Notes: generated by a model from the sequence alone, not told the origin. DNA of 59,785 bases from Candidatus Parachristensenella avicola (GCA_904420205.1 CAJFUN010000044.1:1-59785), one strand, 5' to 3'. Shown: positions 17,298 through 27,625, counted from the first letter of the stretch. A program made the numbers and translations.

Positions 17298-17334
17298 ATA
17301 CGACAAAGGCCGCTGCAAACGGCCTTTGTCGTAT
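17298..17334 (+). terminator. Terminator of hflKC
   Basis: 14-bp perfect stem ATACGACAAAGGCC / GGCCTTTGTCGTAT with a 9-nt loop and a short AT-rich tail. Possibly works in both directions. Confidence 0.75.
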
Positions 17335-17517
17335 TAATTAATGATTCCCTCAAATGAAGAATAATTGTAAGGCGTTGAGAATGCTGTTTGAACGTTATAT
17401 GAATTTGTAGGGAGAAGCAAGGGCTATGATTTAAGTCAAAGTGTTAACGTCCACCAAAAAACATTTTACATTTAGTGCACACACCCTGGCCATTTGAAGT
17501 GTGCGGCTGGAGGTAAG

Positions 17518-17699
17518 CTAAGCAGTCTTGCAGGTGACACAAACAGTCCTATGGCAATTGTAGTCTCCAATATCGGTATATGTACCCTGTATATCACCAC
17601 AACGAGGGCAACTTCTGCTTCCGGCAGCTAATGCAGTGACAGTTAATAGTATTAAGATTACCGACATGATGCTCAGGGACTTTATTAGCTTTTTTTCAT
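17518..17699 (-). pseudogene. Small secreted Cys-rich protein, start out of frame at an A7 run
   Basis: The best start (GGGGAGG, 5 bp, ATG at 17699) runs into ATG-AAA-AAA-AGC-TAA and stops. One extra A in the run of seven A (17696-17690) would give MKKKLIKSLSIMS joined in frame to a classic signal peptide (VILILLTVTALAAG) and a mature peptide of about 35 residues with Cys pairs (CPRCG, CVTC). So the gene is intact except for one base in a homopolymer. Possibilities are a pseudogene, phase variation, transcriptional slippage on the A run, or a sequencing error. An internal Met start without an RBS is a weaker alternative. The mature peptide would be a small metal-binding or disulfide-bonded exported peptide; family not recognised. 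Surrounded by AT-rich sequence. Confidence 0.55.
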
Positions 17700-17937
17700 G
17701 AAATTCCTCCCCGGATTGAGCGCCAATTGCTTCTCCCATACATATTCTTAGGATATATGATTTATGAAAAATGTTGTATGGATAAAAATGATAATAATAA
17801 AAATAATAAATACATAAGATATCGAATGTTGTCGAATGTTATTGAATAATATAAAGTAAAAAAACAATATGATTAAACAAAACTAAATAATGCAATTATC
17901 ATTAAACGATTATAACCGATGAGTGGAGGTAATACGT

Positions 17938-19670
17938 TTGAAACGCATAATACTTATTGCATTATTAAGTTCTTTTTTTCTGGTTTTCCAAGGATGTCAA
18001 GCGAATCCACTATCAAATCAAAACACCATATCAATGGAAAAAGCAGAACAATGGCCTAGCTCGCAAAATACTGCTGAGCCCGTGACCCTTACGCTGGCCA
18101 CCACCATTCAATGGAAAAATACCCAGCAGCCCCGATCACCTAAATGGGGGGAGGATCCGGTTCCCGCTTAATCGGCGATATGACCGGCGTTTCTCTTCAG
18201 GTGGAAATTGGCGGTGAGGAAATTCCCGGCCCCAGCCTGGCGGATATGCTGATCGCTGCGGGCGAATTCCCGGATTTGATCCATGTCAGCGATCAAGCGG
18301 ATATGGAAAAATTATCTCAACCCGGCTATACTTGCCCCCTGGATACGTTGGCAGAGCAATACTGCCCAGAATTTTGGGATAACTTTGACCCCATGGAACG
18401 GCTGAATCATACGGCCGCTGACGGCCATGTCTATGCGATTGCAAAAGGGTACAGGGGCGACGCCTTCTATAGCGACCCCAACCTGCCGCTGACGCCGCCG
18501 CGGATGATGGCGCTGAGGAAGGATTGGCTGGATCGCATGGGCGCATCGATGCCCCAATCGGTGGAGGAACTGGAAGGCTTGCTTTACCGCGTGCTCGATC
18601 GGGCGGAAGAACTGGGCATCCATGTTCCGCTTCGGCTGACAGGGCCGTTGGACGCACCTTTATCCGACTGGATGGGGCTTGCCCAAGAGCCGGTTTGGGA
18701 TGAGGCAGCCCAGGCCGTGCGCATGCCTTACCGGGAGCAGCAGTGGTTGGATTATTTCCGCATGCTGAACCGATGGTATCGAGACGGTGTGTTGGGGCTG
18801 CCGGAAGACGGCGAATGGAGCGATTACCTCATGGCAACCCGGGACGGCGCCTTTGCCACTGGCTACGACAGCAGCTTGGCTTATGCGGCACAGGCGCTTT
18901 ATCTGATGCGAGACGGAGACCGGGCCCATGATACGCCGTTCCCCTACGCGGTGATCGAGCGGCCCCTGACCGTGGAAGGCGAGGTGCGCCTGTATGCCTC
19001 GGACAATGCGACCGCTTCCACCGCTGTATCCGTCCATACCGGCGCCTTGATGATCGGTAGTTCCTCGCTCAAGCAGGAACGAGCGATCCAGTTCATGCAT
19101 TTTTTGTCGAGCAAAGAGGGGGCTAAGCTAACGCGCTGGGGTATAGAAGGCGTTCACTATGAACGGACCGAGGATGGCTATGTGCGGTTTATCGGCGATT
19201 ATCGCTATCCGGATAACTATGTGTTCGACGCAGGTACGGAAAAACGCAGGATGGCGGGGATCGATTACTGGCTGCTGATGGAAAATACGGTGGTCAACGG
19301 GCTGCTGGACGCGTCGCCGGAGGCCTATTATACCAACAGCGACCGCATTGCCCTACGGGCAATGGAAATACGGGCTGGCCAACAGTACAAAACCTATGCC
19401 GCACAGAACCGGAATCCTGTACTGGCCTTTGCTGAAATTCGCCCGGGCCATGCGCTGGAACCGGCTGCCCAGCGTATCCGGCAGGCCTGGGAACAGGCTG
19501 CATGGGAAATGGTGACGGCCGGAACCGATCAGGAAGCGGTGCAAATTTGGGAGACGCTGCAGGCACAGCTTAAGTAGCTGGGGCTGGACGAGGTGGAAGC
19601 GGCCATGACGGAGCAGTATTTATCGGCGCTGGAGCGTTATCAGCAGGCCGGATACTTCCTGGAAGAATAG
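17938..19670 (+). pseudogene. Extracellular solute-binding lipoprotein, two disabling lesions
   Basis: Starts at TTG 17938 (GGAGG 8 bp upstream) with a lipoprotein signal (LIALLSSFFLVFQGC). The first frame ends at 18171; reading continues in another frame from about 18150, as would result from one missing G in the run of six G at 18146-18151. The restored stretch SPKWG... MTGVSLQV aligns with SPRWA... ATGVTLEV of the paralogue at 41205-42977. The second lesion is an in-frame TAG at 19575. Beyond it 30 codons continue (LGLDEVEAAMTEQYLSALER...) up to TAG 19668-19670, matching the paralogue end (IGDLERIMTERYLRA). The product would have bound a substrate for an ABC importer, like other DUF3502/sugar-type binding proteins. 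No permease genes are adjacent. Confidence 0.85.
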
Positions 19671-19690
19671 GATTTGGGAAAGCACAGGCG

Positions 19691-20425
19691 CTATCCCACA
19701 AAATCCACCACCTGGCGGCAGAAGTCCGCGCCTCCGGTATACTGGCAGTGGGCCGCGTTTTGCATGACGCGAAAGCCGATATGATCCTGCGGGTAGCCAA
19801 AGTGCAGGAGCGTACCCATGAGAAGGCGGTTCTGCTCCAAGCGGTTGGGCATATCATGGTCGGCAAGCAGAATGAGCAGCCGGGGCAGCGGCCGTCCGGC
19901 AGGGAAATCTTGGGTGATGTGGAAAATGGGAGCCGCTTCGTCCAGCCGAACCAGGCGCGGATCCCATCCCCGTTCCCGGAGAACGTTAAAGTGGGTGGTG
20001 GGCTGCCCTGCGTCAAAGAGATAACCGCTGGCGGACCAGGGGTTGAGACCATAGCGGGCAAGGTAGCGGTTGTCGGCAAAGAGCATCATAGCCAAGTAGG
20101 CGCCGGCGGAGGAGCCGCCAATATACAGCCCCAGCGGGGACGCCTGGCTCTGGGCGTATTGCCAAGCCCAAGCTGCGGCGCGAGCGCAATCGTCCACATA
20201 GTCCGGAAAGCGGGCCTCGGGATACATGCGGTAGTTGGCGGAAACCAGGGTAATCCCTTGATCCGTAAGCATTTCGGGCATGAGGTTAAGGTCAGACTTG
20301 TCGCCGCCTTCCAGGCCGCCGCCATGGAAATAGAGAAGCAGGTTTCCGGACGGCTGGTGAGGCGTATAGAGGTCCAGCCGATGTGCGGAGCCGGAGCCAT
20401 AGGGCATATCTTTTTGTACGATCAT
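19691..20425 (-). CDS. Alpha/beta hydrolase (esterase/lipase, HSL-like)
   Basis: 244 residues. HGGG oxyanion motif (YFHGGGLEGGDKS), nucleophile elbow GGSSAGAYLA, a catalytic Asp candidate in LLADHDMPN and His in NAAHCQ. This is the arrangement of the alpha/beta hydrolase fold-3 esterase family acting on short-chain or acetyl esters. No signal peptide. Start: the GGAGGG site touches an ATG at 20431, while ATG 20425, two codons later, has a normal 6-bp spacer; I use 20425. Convergent with the lipoprotein pseudogene. Confidence 0.88.
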   Translation of the reverse strand: MIVQKDMPYGSGSAHRLDLYTPHQPSGNLLLYFHGGGLEGGDKSDLNLMPEMLTDQGITLVSANYRMYPEARFPDYVDDCARAAAWAWQYAQSQASPLGLYIGGSSAGAYLAMMLFADNRYLARYGLNPWSASGYLFDAGQPTTHFNVLRERGWDPRLVRLDEAAPIFHITQDFPAGRPLPRLLILLADHDMPNRLEQNRLLMGTLLHFGYPQDHIGFRVMQNAAHCQYTGGADFCRQVVDFVG

Positions 20426-20680
20426 ATCCATCCCTCCAAACGGGGCGCCTCATAAAGCGCTCCTTTTTATGATACAGCACTTCTTGGCAGAATGGGCGGA
20501 ATAAGCGGAAAAAGTAAAAAATTTTACTCAAAAGAAGGAAAAGCGCGCTTCAATGGAGAATAAACGAAACCGCCCCCTGCGACAATAGAAGGAAAAGTCA
20601 TGAAAAATGATCCCCGATTGCAGGAATTCATGCAGTCGGGGTCGAATTTTGCACTCTGATGCTGAAAGGAAAGGGTGTCT

Positions 20681-22450
20681 ATGGCGCGGATCCCACAGGA
20701 ATTTATTGATCAAGTCCGTGAGCGCAACGATATCGTAGAGGTCGTTGCGCAATATGTTCCTCTGAAGGCCAAAGGCAGAAGATACTGGGGCAATTGCCCT
20801 TTTCATGGCGAAAAAACGCCGTCCTTTTCGGTTTCGCAGGATCAGCAGTTTTACTATTGCTTTGGCTGCCACCAAGGCGGCAACGTGATTCAGTTTGTGC
20901 AGAATATCGAAAAGCTGGAATTCCTAGAGGCGCTGGAGAAGCTGGCCGATCGGGTAGGGATGGCCATGCCTCAGCCGGAGCAGGGCGGCTATTCCGGCGT
21001 GGGCCGGGGGCGGCAGCAGGCGGCCTGGGAAGCATGCAAGGCAGCGGCCCGATGGTATCACCAGCAGCTGCTTTCGCCCCAGGGTGCCGCTGCGTTGGAG
21101 TATTTAACCGGCCGGGGCATTGAAATGCGCATGATTCGCCGTTTCGGCCTGGGGTATGCCCCCGAATCTTGGCGGGGGCTATTGGAAGCGATGACGGCCC
21201 AAGGCGTGACGGAGCAGGCGCTGATGGACGCGCGGCTGGTGCTGGAGTCCAACGGACGCAAATATGACGCCTTCCGCAACCGGATCATGTACCCTATCCT
21301 GGATAACCGAGATCGGGTTATTGCCTTTGGCGGGCGGGTGATGGACGGTGCTCAGCCCAAATATCTGAATTCGCCGGATACGATTATTTACAATAAGCGG
21401 AAGAACCTTTACGGCATTAATCTCGTCAAACGGCTGCCCAAGGTGGACAAGCTGCTTTTAACCGAAGGTTATATGGACGTGATTGCCCTGCAGCAGGCGG
21501 GCTTTTCTGCCTGTGTGGCCTCGCTGGGCACCGCGCTCACCCGGGAACAGGCGCTGCTTATAAAGCGCTATACAAGCCAGGTTTATCTGGCCTATGATGG
21601 CGACAGCGCGGGCCAAAAAGCGACGCTGCGAGGCATGGATATTCTGGCGCAGGAGGGATTACGCGTGCGCGTGGTACGCCTGCCGGAAGGGCTGGATCCC
21701 GACGATTTGGCCCGTACCCGTGGGTATGAGGGCGTAGCGCAGTGCCTGGAAGAAGCCCTTGAACTAACGGACTATAAGCTATACGCTCTGAAAAAGGGCG
21801 TGGACATGCGCGACCCGCAGGCCAGAAGGGAATACGCCCTGGCGGCCTGCCGGGAGGTCATCGCCCCCCTTGAGTCGCCGGTAGAGCGTGGGGATTATCT
21901 GCATCGCCTGCACCTGGATACGGGCCTTTCGGAGGTGGATCTCAGAAGCGAGGTAAGCCGCTATCTAGGCGAGGAAGAAACGGCGCATACTGCTGGAAAA
22001 TTAAGGGATACTAGGGAAGAGCCCGCGCCGCGAGCCAGGCCGGACGTGCCGGTGGCAGAGGAAGCCTTGGTAGCGGTCCTGCTAGACGCACCGGCCCGCA
22101 TCGGGGAAACGCTTAGCCGGCTCCGGCCGGAGGAGTTTGGATCGACGGCCCATCTGGAAGCCATTCAATGGTTGAATACGCTGCAGGGCGCCGACCCGGT
22201 AGCCCGGCTTCATGAGGCGACGCCGGGGGTAGCCCAGGTTATATCCCGGACTCTGTCCAGCGCGCGTATGAAAGACGAGGACGGTAAAGTCTGGAACGAT
22301 TGTGTGAAACAGATTCACCTATCGGCGCTGAACCGGCGGGTGGATGAGCTAAATGAGAGACTACGATCCTCCACTCAGGAGGATAGAGCAGATATTAAAA
22401 AGGAGTTAACCCAAGTGCTGGCAGAAATGAATGAATTCAAGCACAACTAG
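20681..22450 (+). CDS. dnaG: DNA primase
   Basis: 589 residues. Synthesises RNA primers for replication. N-terminal zinc-binding domain ([14 protein letters not shown] ... [11 protein letters not shown]), RNA polymerase domain with [12 protein letters not shown] and the TOPRIM acidic motif [11 protein letters not shown], and a C-terminal DnaB-interaction helical region. Start ATG 20681 follows AAGGAAAGGG. It is 17 bp ahead of rpoD, the classical macromolecular synthesis operon order. Confidence 0.98.
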   Translation: MARIPQEFIDQVRERNDIVEVVAQYVPLKAKGRRYWGNCPFHGEKTPSFSVSQDQQFYYCFGCHQGGNVIQFVQNIEKLEFLEALEKLADRVGMAMPQPEQGGYSGVGRGRQQAAWEACKAAARWYHQQLLSPQGAAALEYLTGRGIEMRMIRRFGLGYAPESWRGLLEAMTAQGVTEQALMDARLVLESNGRKYDAFRNRIMYPILDNRDRVIAFGGRVMDGAQPKYLNSPDTIIYNKRKNLYGINLVKRLPKVDKLLLTEGYMDVIALQQAGFSACVASLGTALTREQALLIKRYTSQVYLAYDGDSAGQKATLRGMDILAQEGLRVRVVRLPEGLDPDDLARTRGYEGVAQCLEEALELTDYKLYALKKGVDMRDPQARREYALAACREVIAPLESPVERGDYLHRLHLDTGLSEVDLRSEVSRYLGEEETAHTAGKLRDTREEPAPRARPDVPVAEEALVAVLLDAPARIGETLSRLRPEEFGSTAHLEAIQWLNTLQGADPVARLHEATPGVAQVISRTLSSARMKDEDGKVWNDCVKQIHLSALNRRVDELNERLRSSTQEDRADIKKELTQVLAEMNEFKHN

Positions 22451-22467
22451 GGGAAGGAGGTAAAACG

Positions 22468-23574
22468 ATGGCCGCAAATGAAAACAAGCCGAATAACGCG
22501 TCATCCAAAATGACGATGAAGGAAAAAGGGCAGCGTATCCGGGAACTGATCGATCTGGGCAAGAGCAAGGGCTCGCTGACGGATAAGGAAATCGAGGATA
22601 TGCTGGAGGGCACCGAGCTTACCCCCGAAGAAATTGACCGTGTATTTGAGCAGTTAGAGGCGAATGGTATTGAAATGAGCGCGCCGGCATCGCAGGAGGT
22701 GCCCGACGCGGTGCTGCTGGATCCGGAGCTGGCTGTGCCCGAAGGCGTGTCCACCGACGATCCGGTTCGTATGTATCTCAAGGAGATCGGGAAGGTACCG
22801 CTCCTGACGGCAGACGAAGAGATTGAACTGGCCCAGCGGATGGAGCAGGGCGACGAATATGCAAAACAGAAGCTGGCGGAGGCCAATCTCCGCTTGGTGG
22901 TGTCCATTGCCAAGCGGTATGTGGGTCGGGGCATGCAGTTCCTTGATCTGATCCAGGAAGGCAATTTGGGCCTTATCAAGGCAGTAGAAAAATTTGACTA
23001 CCGCAAGGGGTATAAGTTCTCCACCTATGCCACCTGGTGGATCCGTCAGGCCATTACCCGGGCCATCGCCGATCAGGCGCGGACCATCCGCATTCCGGTG
23101 CATATGGTGGAAACCATCAACAAATTGATCCGAATTTCCCGCCAGCTGCTGCAGGAGCTGGGCCGCGACCCGACACCGGAGGAGATCGCCCGTGAAATGG
23201 GCATCAGCGAGGACAAGGTACGGGAGATTATTAAGATTGCCCAGGAGCCGGTATCGCTGGAAACGCCCATCGGCGAAGAAGAGGACAGCCATTTGGGCGA
23301 CTTTATCCCCGACGACGTGCCGGCGCCAGCCGATGCGGCGGCCTATGCCATGCTTAAAGAGCAGCTGATGGACGTGCTGGATACGCTGACGCCCAGAGAA
23401 GAGATGGTACTGCGCCTGCGCTTTGGCCTGGACGACGGACGGGCCCGCACGCTGGAGGAAGTGGGGCGGGAATTCAAGGTGACCCGCGAACGGATCCGGC
23501 AGATTGAAGCGAAGGCGCTGCGTAAGCTTCGTCACCCCAGTAGAAGCCGCAAGTTGAAGGATTTCTTGGATTAA
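22468..23574 (+). CDS. rpoD: RNA polymerase primary sigma factor
   Basis: 368 residues, the length of Gram-positive SigA. Region 1.1 is short; region 1.2 ([12 protein letters not shown]), region 2 ([20 protein letters not shown]), region 3 and region 4 ([20 protein letters not shown]) are intact. Directs transcription from TTGACA/TATAAT promoters such as those seen in this window. Start ATG 22468 with AAGGAGG. Co-transcribed with dnaG and closed by a terminator. Confidence 0.98.
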   Translation: MAANENKPNNASSKMTMKEKGQRIRELIDLGKSKGSLTDKEIEDMLEGTELTPEEIDRVFEQLEANGIEMSAPASQEVPDAVLLDPELAVPEGVSTDDPVRMYLKEIGKVPLLTADEEIELAQRMEQGDEYAKQKLAEANLRLVVSIAKRYVGRGMQFLDLIQEGNLGLIKAVEKFDYRKGYKFSTYATWWIRQAITRAIADQARTIRIPVHMVETINKLIRISRQLLQELGRDPTPEEIAREMGISEDKVREIIKIAQEPVSLETPIGEEEDSHLGDFIPDDVPAPADAAAYAMLKEQLMDVLDTLTPREEMVLRLRFGLDDGRARTLEEVGREFKVTRERIRQIEAKALRKLRHPSRSRKLKDFLD

Positions 23575-23665
23575 TTATCGCTTTTGTTTTCAACCAACCC
23601 ATTTCCGACATTTCGTCCACCCAACACAAACCAAACGGACGACTAAAATTGCAAATAAGAAGCAG

Positions 23666-23697
23666 AGCGTCAAGTCAAAACGGCTTGGCGCTTTTTT
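23666..23697 (+). terminator. Terminator of dnaG-rpoD
   Basis: AGCGTCAAGTC / GGCTTGGCGCT stem with an AAAAC loop followed by TTTTTT. Confidence 0.88.
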
Positions 23698-24217
23698 CAT
23701 GCCGTAAAGCGGGAGCCGGATGAGAGAAAGAGAATGGGACAGCATCGCTGATAGTACGGAGAGAACGGCTGCGCACGGACGTGGCCAGATAGCGAAACGA
23801 ACGGCAGTGCACAGAGGGAATGGGTGAATGGTGCTTCGCGAGCGGCAATACGGAGGTGGAACGATTGTGCCGGGCGGAGCGGGATGAAGCGTGCTGGATA
23901 AGACGGCTGAATGATGCTAAGCGGATGACAGCGCATAGAGCGTAACGATTGGTACTGGATGAAGCGTGGTTTGATCGTGCTGGACGGGCGGAGGCGCAGC
24001 GATGAAACGTAAGCGATCGAAAAACGCTGGATTGCGATGGATGGGTGGCCGCGCAGGGATGGAATGCAAGAGGCAGGAACTGCTCCGGCGTCGGCGCAGG
24101 GGAAGGCGCGGGTGTGATGGCTGGGTGCAGAGATGGGGTAAAAAGATGGGCCGAAGTGGGTGGAGAATGATCCGGATATAGATAGATTGTACGGCCAACC
24201 TAATTATATTGCGGGAA
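23698..24217. other. Purine-rich gene-free tract after rpoD
   Basis: About 520 bp with a strong G+A bias on the plus strand and no credible gene. The 12-mer GGATGAAGCGTG occurs at about 23882 and again about 73 bp later (23956), and the decamer GGATGAAGCG recurs near 25108. GTGCTGGA also occurs twice here. This suggests degenerate repeats or relict sequence rather than coding DNA. Confidence 0.45.
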
Positions 24218-24246
24218 TTGACATGAGAAGTAATATTTTGTATAAT
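24218..24246 (+). promoter_or_regulatory. Perfect consensus sigma-A promoter
   Basis: TTGACA (24218-24223), exactly 17 bp, TATAAT (24241-24246). All twelve hexamer positions match the consensus. No ORF follows; the transcript would start near 24253. Confidence 0.88.
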
Positions 24247-24252
24247 AATCTA

Positions 24253-24403
24253 GAATCTATAGGCATATAAATTCAGTAGGATTACAAGGGATAAGCGGCC
24301 ATCATAGGATAAACAGTCGCTATTTAACTCTTATAAAACACCGCATAGAATAGGCGTTCAGGCGCTCCGTTTCCGATAAGCAACGGGAAGGGAGGCCTTT
24401 TTT
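24253..24403 (+). ncRNA. Candidate small RNA driven by the consensus promoter
   Basis: About 150 nt between the predicted start and a rho-independent terminator, with no start codon with an RBS. The length, strong promoter and terminator fit an independent, highly expressed sRNA. I cannot assign it to 6S, SRP or tmRNA: no SRP GGAAGGAAGC motif and no tmRNA-like ends were seen, and a 6S-type long rod with a central bubble is not evident by eye. Confidence 0.6.
24361..24403 (+). terminator. Terminator of the candidate sRNA
   Basis: GGCGCTCCGTTTCC pairing with GGGAAGGGAGGCC (small mismatches) followed by TTTTTT. Confidence 0.72.
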
Positions 24404-25614
24404 CATGAAAGGGATAGCTCCAAACGCCTAGCGAGCAGGACGGGATTTATATGGATTTTGGGACGCAAACCTCTTACCGCGTTGCGAGCGGCGGGCGTAC
24501 AGATGAGGGTATGATAAAATAATTCATTGCACCGCTCAGCGCCCCTGCAGTTGGGATGAGGCGACCGCTCCATGGGCTTGGGTTCCAGCGTGGATGCGTT
24601 GGGCGCCGACAAGAAAATCATAAAATTGAAGGCGTTTAGCCCTTCCCGCGCTCTATGTAAGACGTAACCATTTGGGGGAACGCGGCGCTTATCGCTGCCC
24701 ATGGAATGCAGGCATGAATTATGCTTGATTGGGCCGGATAAACTTATAGAATACAACCAATGCCGCGTGAAAGAATGTTGATTTTATATGCAAAAATATG
24801 ATGCGGCGGTACGATAATAAGCCCATGCGATTATAGAAGACGCTACGTTCAACCATACGGGTTGCTGTGGAAAAGGCAGGAATCCGGAACATGCGTTGAA
24901 GACCAAAGGCAGATCGTTCCAGCGTTGGGATGCCAATGCTGGTGCTGGCAAACGAGGATGATTTGACACGCCGGTAGCCGGCGATACGCTGAAGGCGGAA
25001 TGCTTCGGCAGAGGACGGCACTGGTCCCCTTCCAGACTCAAACGCACGCCGGGCGATCCTGGATGGTTACGCTGCCTGTGATTATCTGTAAGCTGTGTAC
25101 CGGCTGGATGAAGCGAGTTGATCCGGCTGCGTGATGGCTTAGGCAGCGGCGCGGACTTAGCCTAAGTGGATGCGTCGCTATCCGAATACAAGGAAGTTCG
25201 CTATGCAGGAGAATTAGGCGGCGACGCCGGCGGGTTGATTACCTGGTGAAGCGGCGGTGAGATCGCGGTTGAGGTGGATGAAAGGGCGGCTATCCTAGGG
25301 AGGGGTAGATCTATCAAGATCGCCACGTTGGGCTAAAATGAGAACCCAGCCATCACAAAACGCCAAACCGTATCCATAGTTTGCGCGCATGACGGCAAAA
25401 ATGCATACGGTTCTGGGAGCGGGCCATGCAAAAGCGAGATATTACCGGGCCTGCAGGGTGCGTTTCAAAATGGAGAGCCGGGGGCGGCTTGACTAGGGCG
25501 CAGGATCTAAGAGAGGGAAAAGCGGGCTCCATGGATCGCCGGCGAAGTGGCCGGCCTTAAAGGTGCTTATAGTTTTTCCCTGTAAACATAGAGGGTATCG
25601 GAGGAAAGTGGATC
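24404..25614. other. Gene-free tract before the GGDEF-EAL gene
   Basis: About 1.2 kb without a supportable gene on either strand. Short open frames exist on the minus strand but lack ribosome binding sites and recognisable protein character. No known RNA motif was found. It may contain decayed genes, but I could not reconstruct one. Confidence 0.45.
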
Positions 25615-27297
25615 ATGCTGACGCATAACGGCTTTGTGAAAAAGGTAAAAGCGCTTTTGGGGGAGCTGCCACAGGACGGACAGGTTTTTCTATGTTACTT
25701 TGATTTTGCGGAATTCAAGCTGATCAACCGGTACTATGGTATTGCACAAGGGGATGCGTTCCTTATGGCGGTGGAAGCGTACCTCGGGCAGTTAACGGAG
25801 ATCCTGGCCTTTGAACGCATTTTTTCCGATCAATTTGCCTGCGTTACCCTTACCAAAGCGCCGCACTCTGAGCAAGAGATTCAAGAGGCCTTTTTATCAA
25901 ACGCGAATCGGTTCCTTTCCGAGCAGCAGGTGCATTATCCGGCATGCAATTTGCGCATGCATTGCGGAATATGCCCCCTGCAGAATGGGAATGTTTTAGA
26001 GGCGCTAGATAACGCCAACCTCGCATGGCGGGAAGCGAAAAAGATAAAGCGGACAGCCGCCGTGGTATTTGACGATACGATATTAGCTGAAATCGCGAAG
26101 AATTTTGAACGGGAGGCGGAAATCAATACGGCACTGCAGGAGGGACGTTTCGATTTCTATTTGCAACCCAAAGTTGACCTGTTTACCGGCGAGATAGTGG
26201 GCGCGGAGGCGCTCGCCCGTAGAATCGACATCAACGGGGATATGATCTATCCGGACTGCTTCTTGGAAACCATGGAAGAGAACGGTACGGTGGTGGAGCT
26301 CGACCGGTTGATCCTGCGTAAAGTCTGCATGAACCTTGCGGACCGGATGGCTAAGGGGCTGCCCGTGGTCCGGACTTCGGTCAACCTGTCCCGGTTGCAT
26401 ATTCAGGCGCCGGGGGCGGTGGACATGTTGCATGATATTGCCCAGGCGTACCGTATCCCGCCGTCGCTTCTGGAATTTGAGCTGACGGAGACGATATTGC
26501 TGGAGCAATTTTCCGGCGCTAAAATTTTGGGCGACACGCTGCGCGGATATGGATATTCGCTGGCCATCGATGATTTTGGAGCGGGGTATGCGGGCACAAA
26601 TCTCATCCAAGAGCTGGACTTTGATGTTATTAAGCTGGATAAGCGGTTTTTATCGCAGCAGGAGCCGTTAAGGACGAAAAATAAGGCGATTTTGCCGGAC
26701 CTGCTTCATACGCTGCGCCAGCTTAAAATTGAGACGCTCTGCGAAGGCGTCGAGCAGGAGACGCAATGCATTTACCTTTCGCAAATGGGCTGCCGGCAGG
26801 CACAAGGGTATTTCTTCTCGCAGCCTGTTCCATCTGAGACTTTTTATGCGGTATATGGCCGCCAAAAGGGACACTATAAGCTGCCGGAACAAAAAAGAGG
26901 GAAAAGCAGGTTCTACGCTGAGGCGGACGCCCTTGAAAGCCCCTTTGACTCCGCCATCCATCGCCCGGGATACGGCGTTTGCTTTGTGGACCGGATGCAG
27001 AAAATTCAGCATTGGAACGAGACGGCTGAAAGGATAACCGGATATCGCGCTGCTGAGGTTATGGGAAAAAGCTGCTGGGAAATGGGCCTGCACCCCATGG
27101 ATGAGGAGGCTTGGGCAATATTCAAAACCGCTCATCCTCTGGTCGATAGCGATACGGGGCTGCAGTACTATGAAACTCATACGACTATACAGAAGAAGGA
27201 CGGATGTAAACTGCCCATTACGGTTAAAATATTCCCCACAAAGATTGGCGATGAAATGGTCGGCACCGTGGAAGTCTTCTCTGCCCGGCAAGATTGA
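25615..27297 (+). CDS. c-di-GMP phosphodiesterase, degenerate GGDEF-EAL with C-terminal PAS
   Basis: 560 residues, no membrane helix. Residues about 1-155 form a GGDEF fold whose signature reads FSDQF, so cyclase activity is unlikely. Residues about 165-415 form an EAL domain with the catalytic residues in place: EAL (GAEALAR), Asn in VNLSRLHI, Glu in ELTET, DDFG (AIDDFGAGYAG), Lys in VIKLDKRF, and Glu in CEGVEQE. It should therefore hydrolyse c-di-GMP. Residues about 450-555 are PAS-like (QHWNETAERITGYRAAEVMG). A sensor PAS at the C-terminus is the reverse of the usual order. Start ATG 25615 after CGGAGGAAAG. Lies between rpoD and trmK, which are usually close neighbours. Confidence 0.9.
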   Translation: MLTHNGFVKKVKALLGELPQDGQVFLCYFDFAEFKLINRYYGIAQGDAFLMAVEAYLGQLTEILAFERIFSDQFACVTLTKAPHSEQEIQEAFLSNANRFLSEQQVHYPACNLRMHCGICPLQNGNVLEALDNANLAWREAKKIKRTAAVVFDDTILAEIAKNFEREAEINTALQEGRFDFYLQPKVDLFTGEIVGAEALARRIDINGDMIYPDCFLETMEENGTVVELDRLILRKVCMNLADRMAKGLPVVRTSVNLSRLHIQAPGAVDMLHDIAQAYRIPPSLLEFELTETILLEQFSGAKILGDTLRGYGYSLAIDDFGAGYAGTNLIQELDFDVIKLDKRFLSQQEPLRTKNKAILPDLLHTLRQLKIETLCEGVEQETQCIYLSQMGCRQAQGYFFSQPVPSETFYAVYGRQKGHYKLPEQKRGKSRFYAEADALESPFDSAIHRPGYGVCFVDRMQKIQHWNETAERITGYRAAEVMGKSCWEMGLHPMDEEAWAIFKTAHPLVDSDTGLQYYETHTTIQKKDGCKLPITVKIFPTKIGDEMVGTVEVFSARQD

Positions 27298-27625
27298 CCG
27301 CAACATAGCGTACACCTTTGCGGCGATTCAGGATCGCCGCTTGCAAGGCGCGGTGAATTTCGATATAATAGCCATAAGGTTGTTGCTTTGGCTTTTTTTG
27401 TTCCGGATCCGCCGATAGCAAGCCATGAAGCAGAGCGCAGAAAGCGAGGAAGCGGATCAAAGGAGAGATTTCAAGATAGGATAGGGCGCTCGCCGGGGAA
27501 CGTGCGGGCGCTTCGGTGAAAAAGAATTGCTATAGCTGAACCAACCGGCTCGTATCGAGCCGGTTTTGTTTCACTCCGCAGGCAGGAAGGGCGCGCACCT
27601 GCGGGCGGACTTAAGGAGAAGGAAG
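27298..27625 (+). other. Intergenic region with two hairpins
   Basis: GCGGCGAT / ATCGCCGC (27320-27340) just after the EAL gene has a poor T tail. AACCGGCTCG / CGAGCCGGTT followed by TTGTTT (27543-27571) is a better terminator. No gene is seen; the promoter of the trmK operon must lie within or just after this stretch. Confidence 0.5.
27543..27571 (+). terminator. Terminator upstream of trmK
   Basis: 10-bp perfect stem AACCGGCTCG / CGAGCCGGTT, TAT loop, then TTTGTTT-like tail. Confidence 0.7.

Noticed and set aside
23917..24198. Pro/Arg-rich minus-strand open frame opposite the purine-rich tract
   Set aside because: The composition is explained by the purine bias of the other strand; no RBS and no recognisable domain.
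24403..25047. Minus-strand open frames of 87-117 codons in the gene-free tract
   Set aside because: No RBS, unusual composition (Arg/Ser/Pro-rich), and several overlap each other in different frames; they look like chance frames in GC-rich DNA.
23880..25120. CRISPR array suggested by repeated GGATGAAGCG
   Set aside because: Only three short copies at irregular spacing, no palindromic repeat unit and no cas genes.
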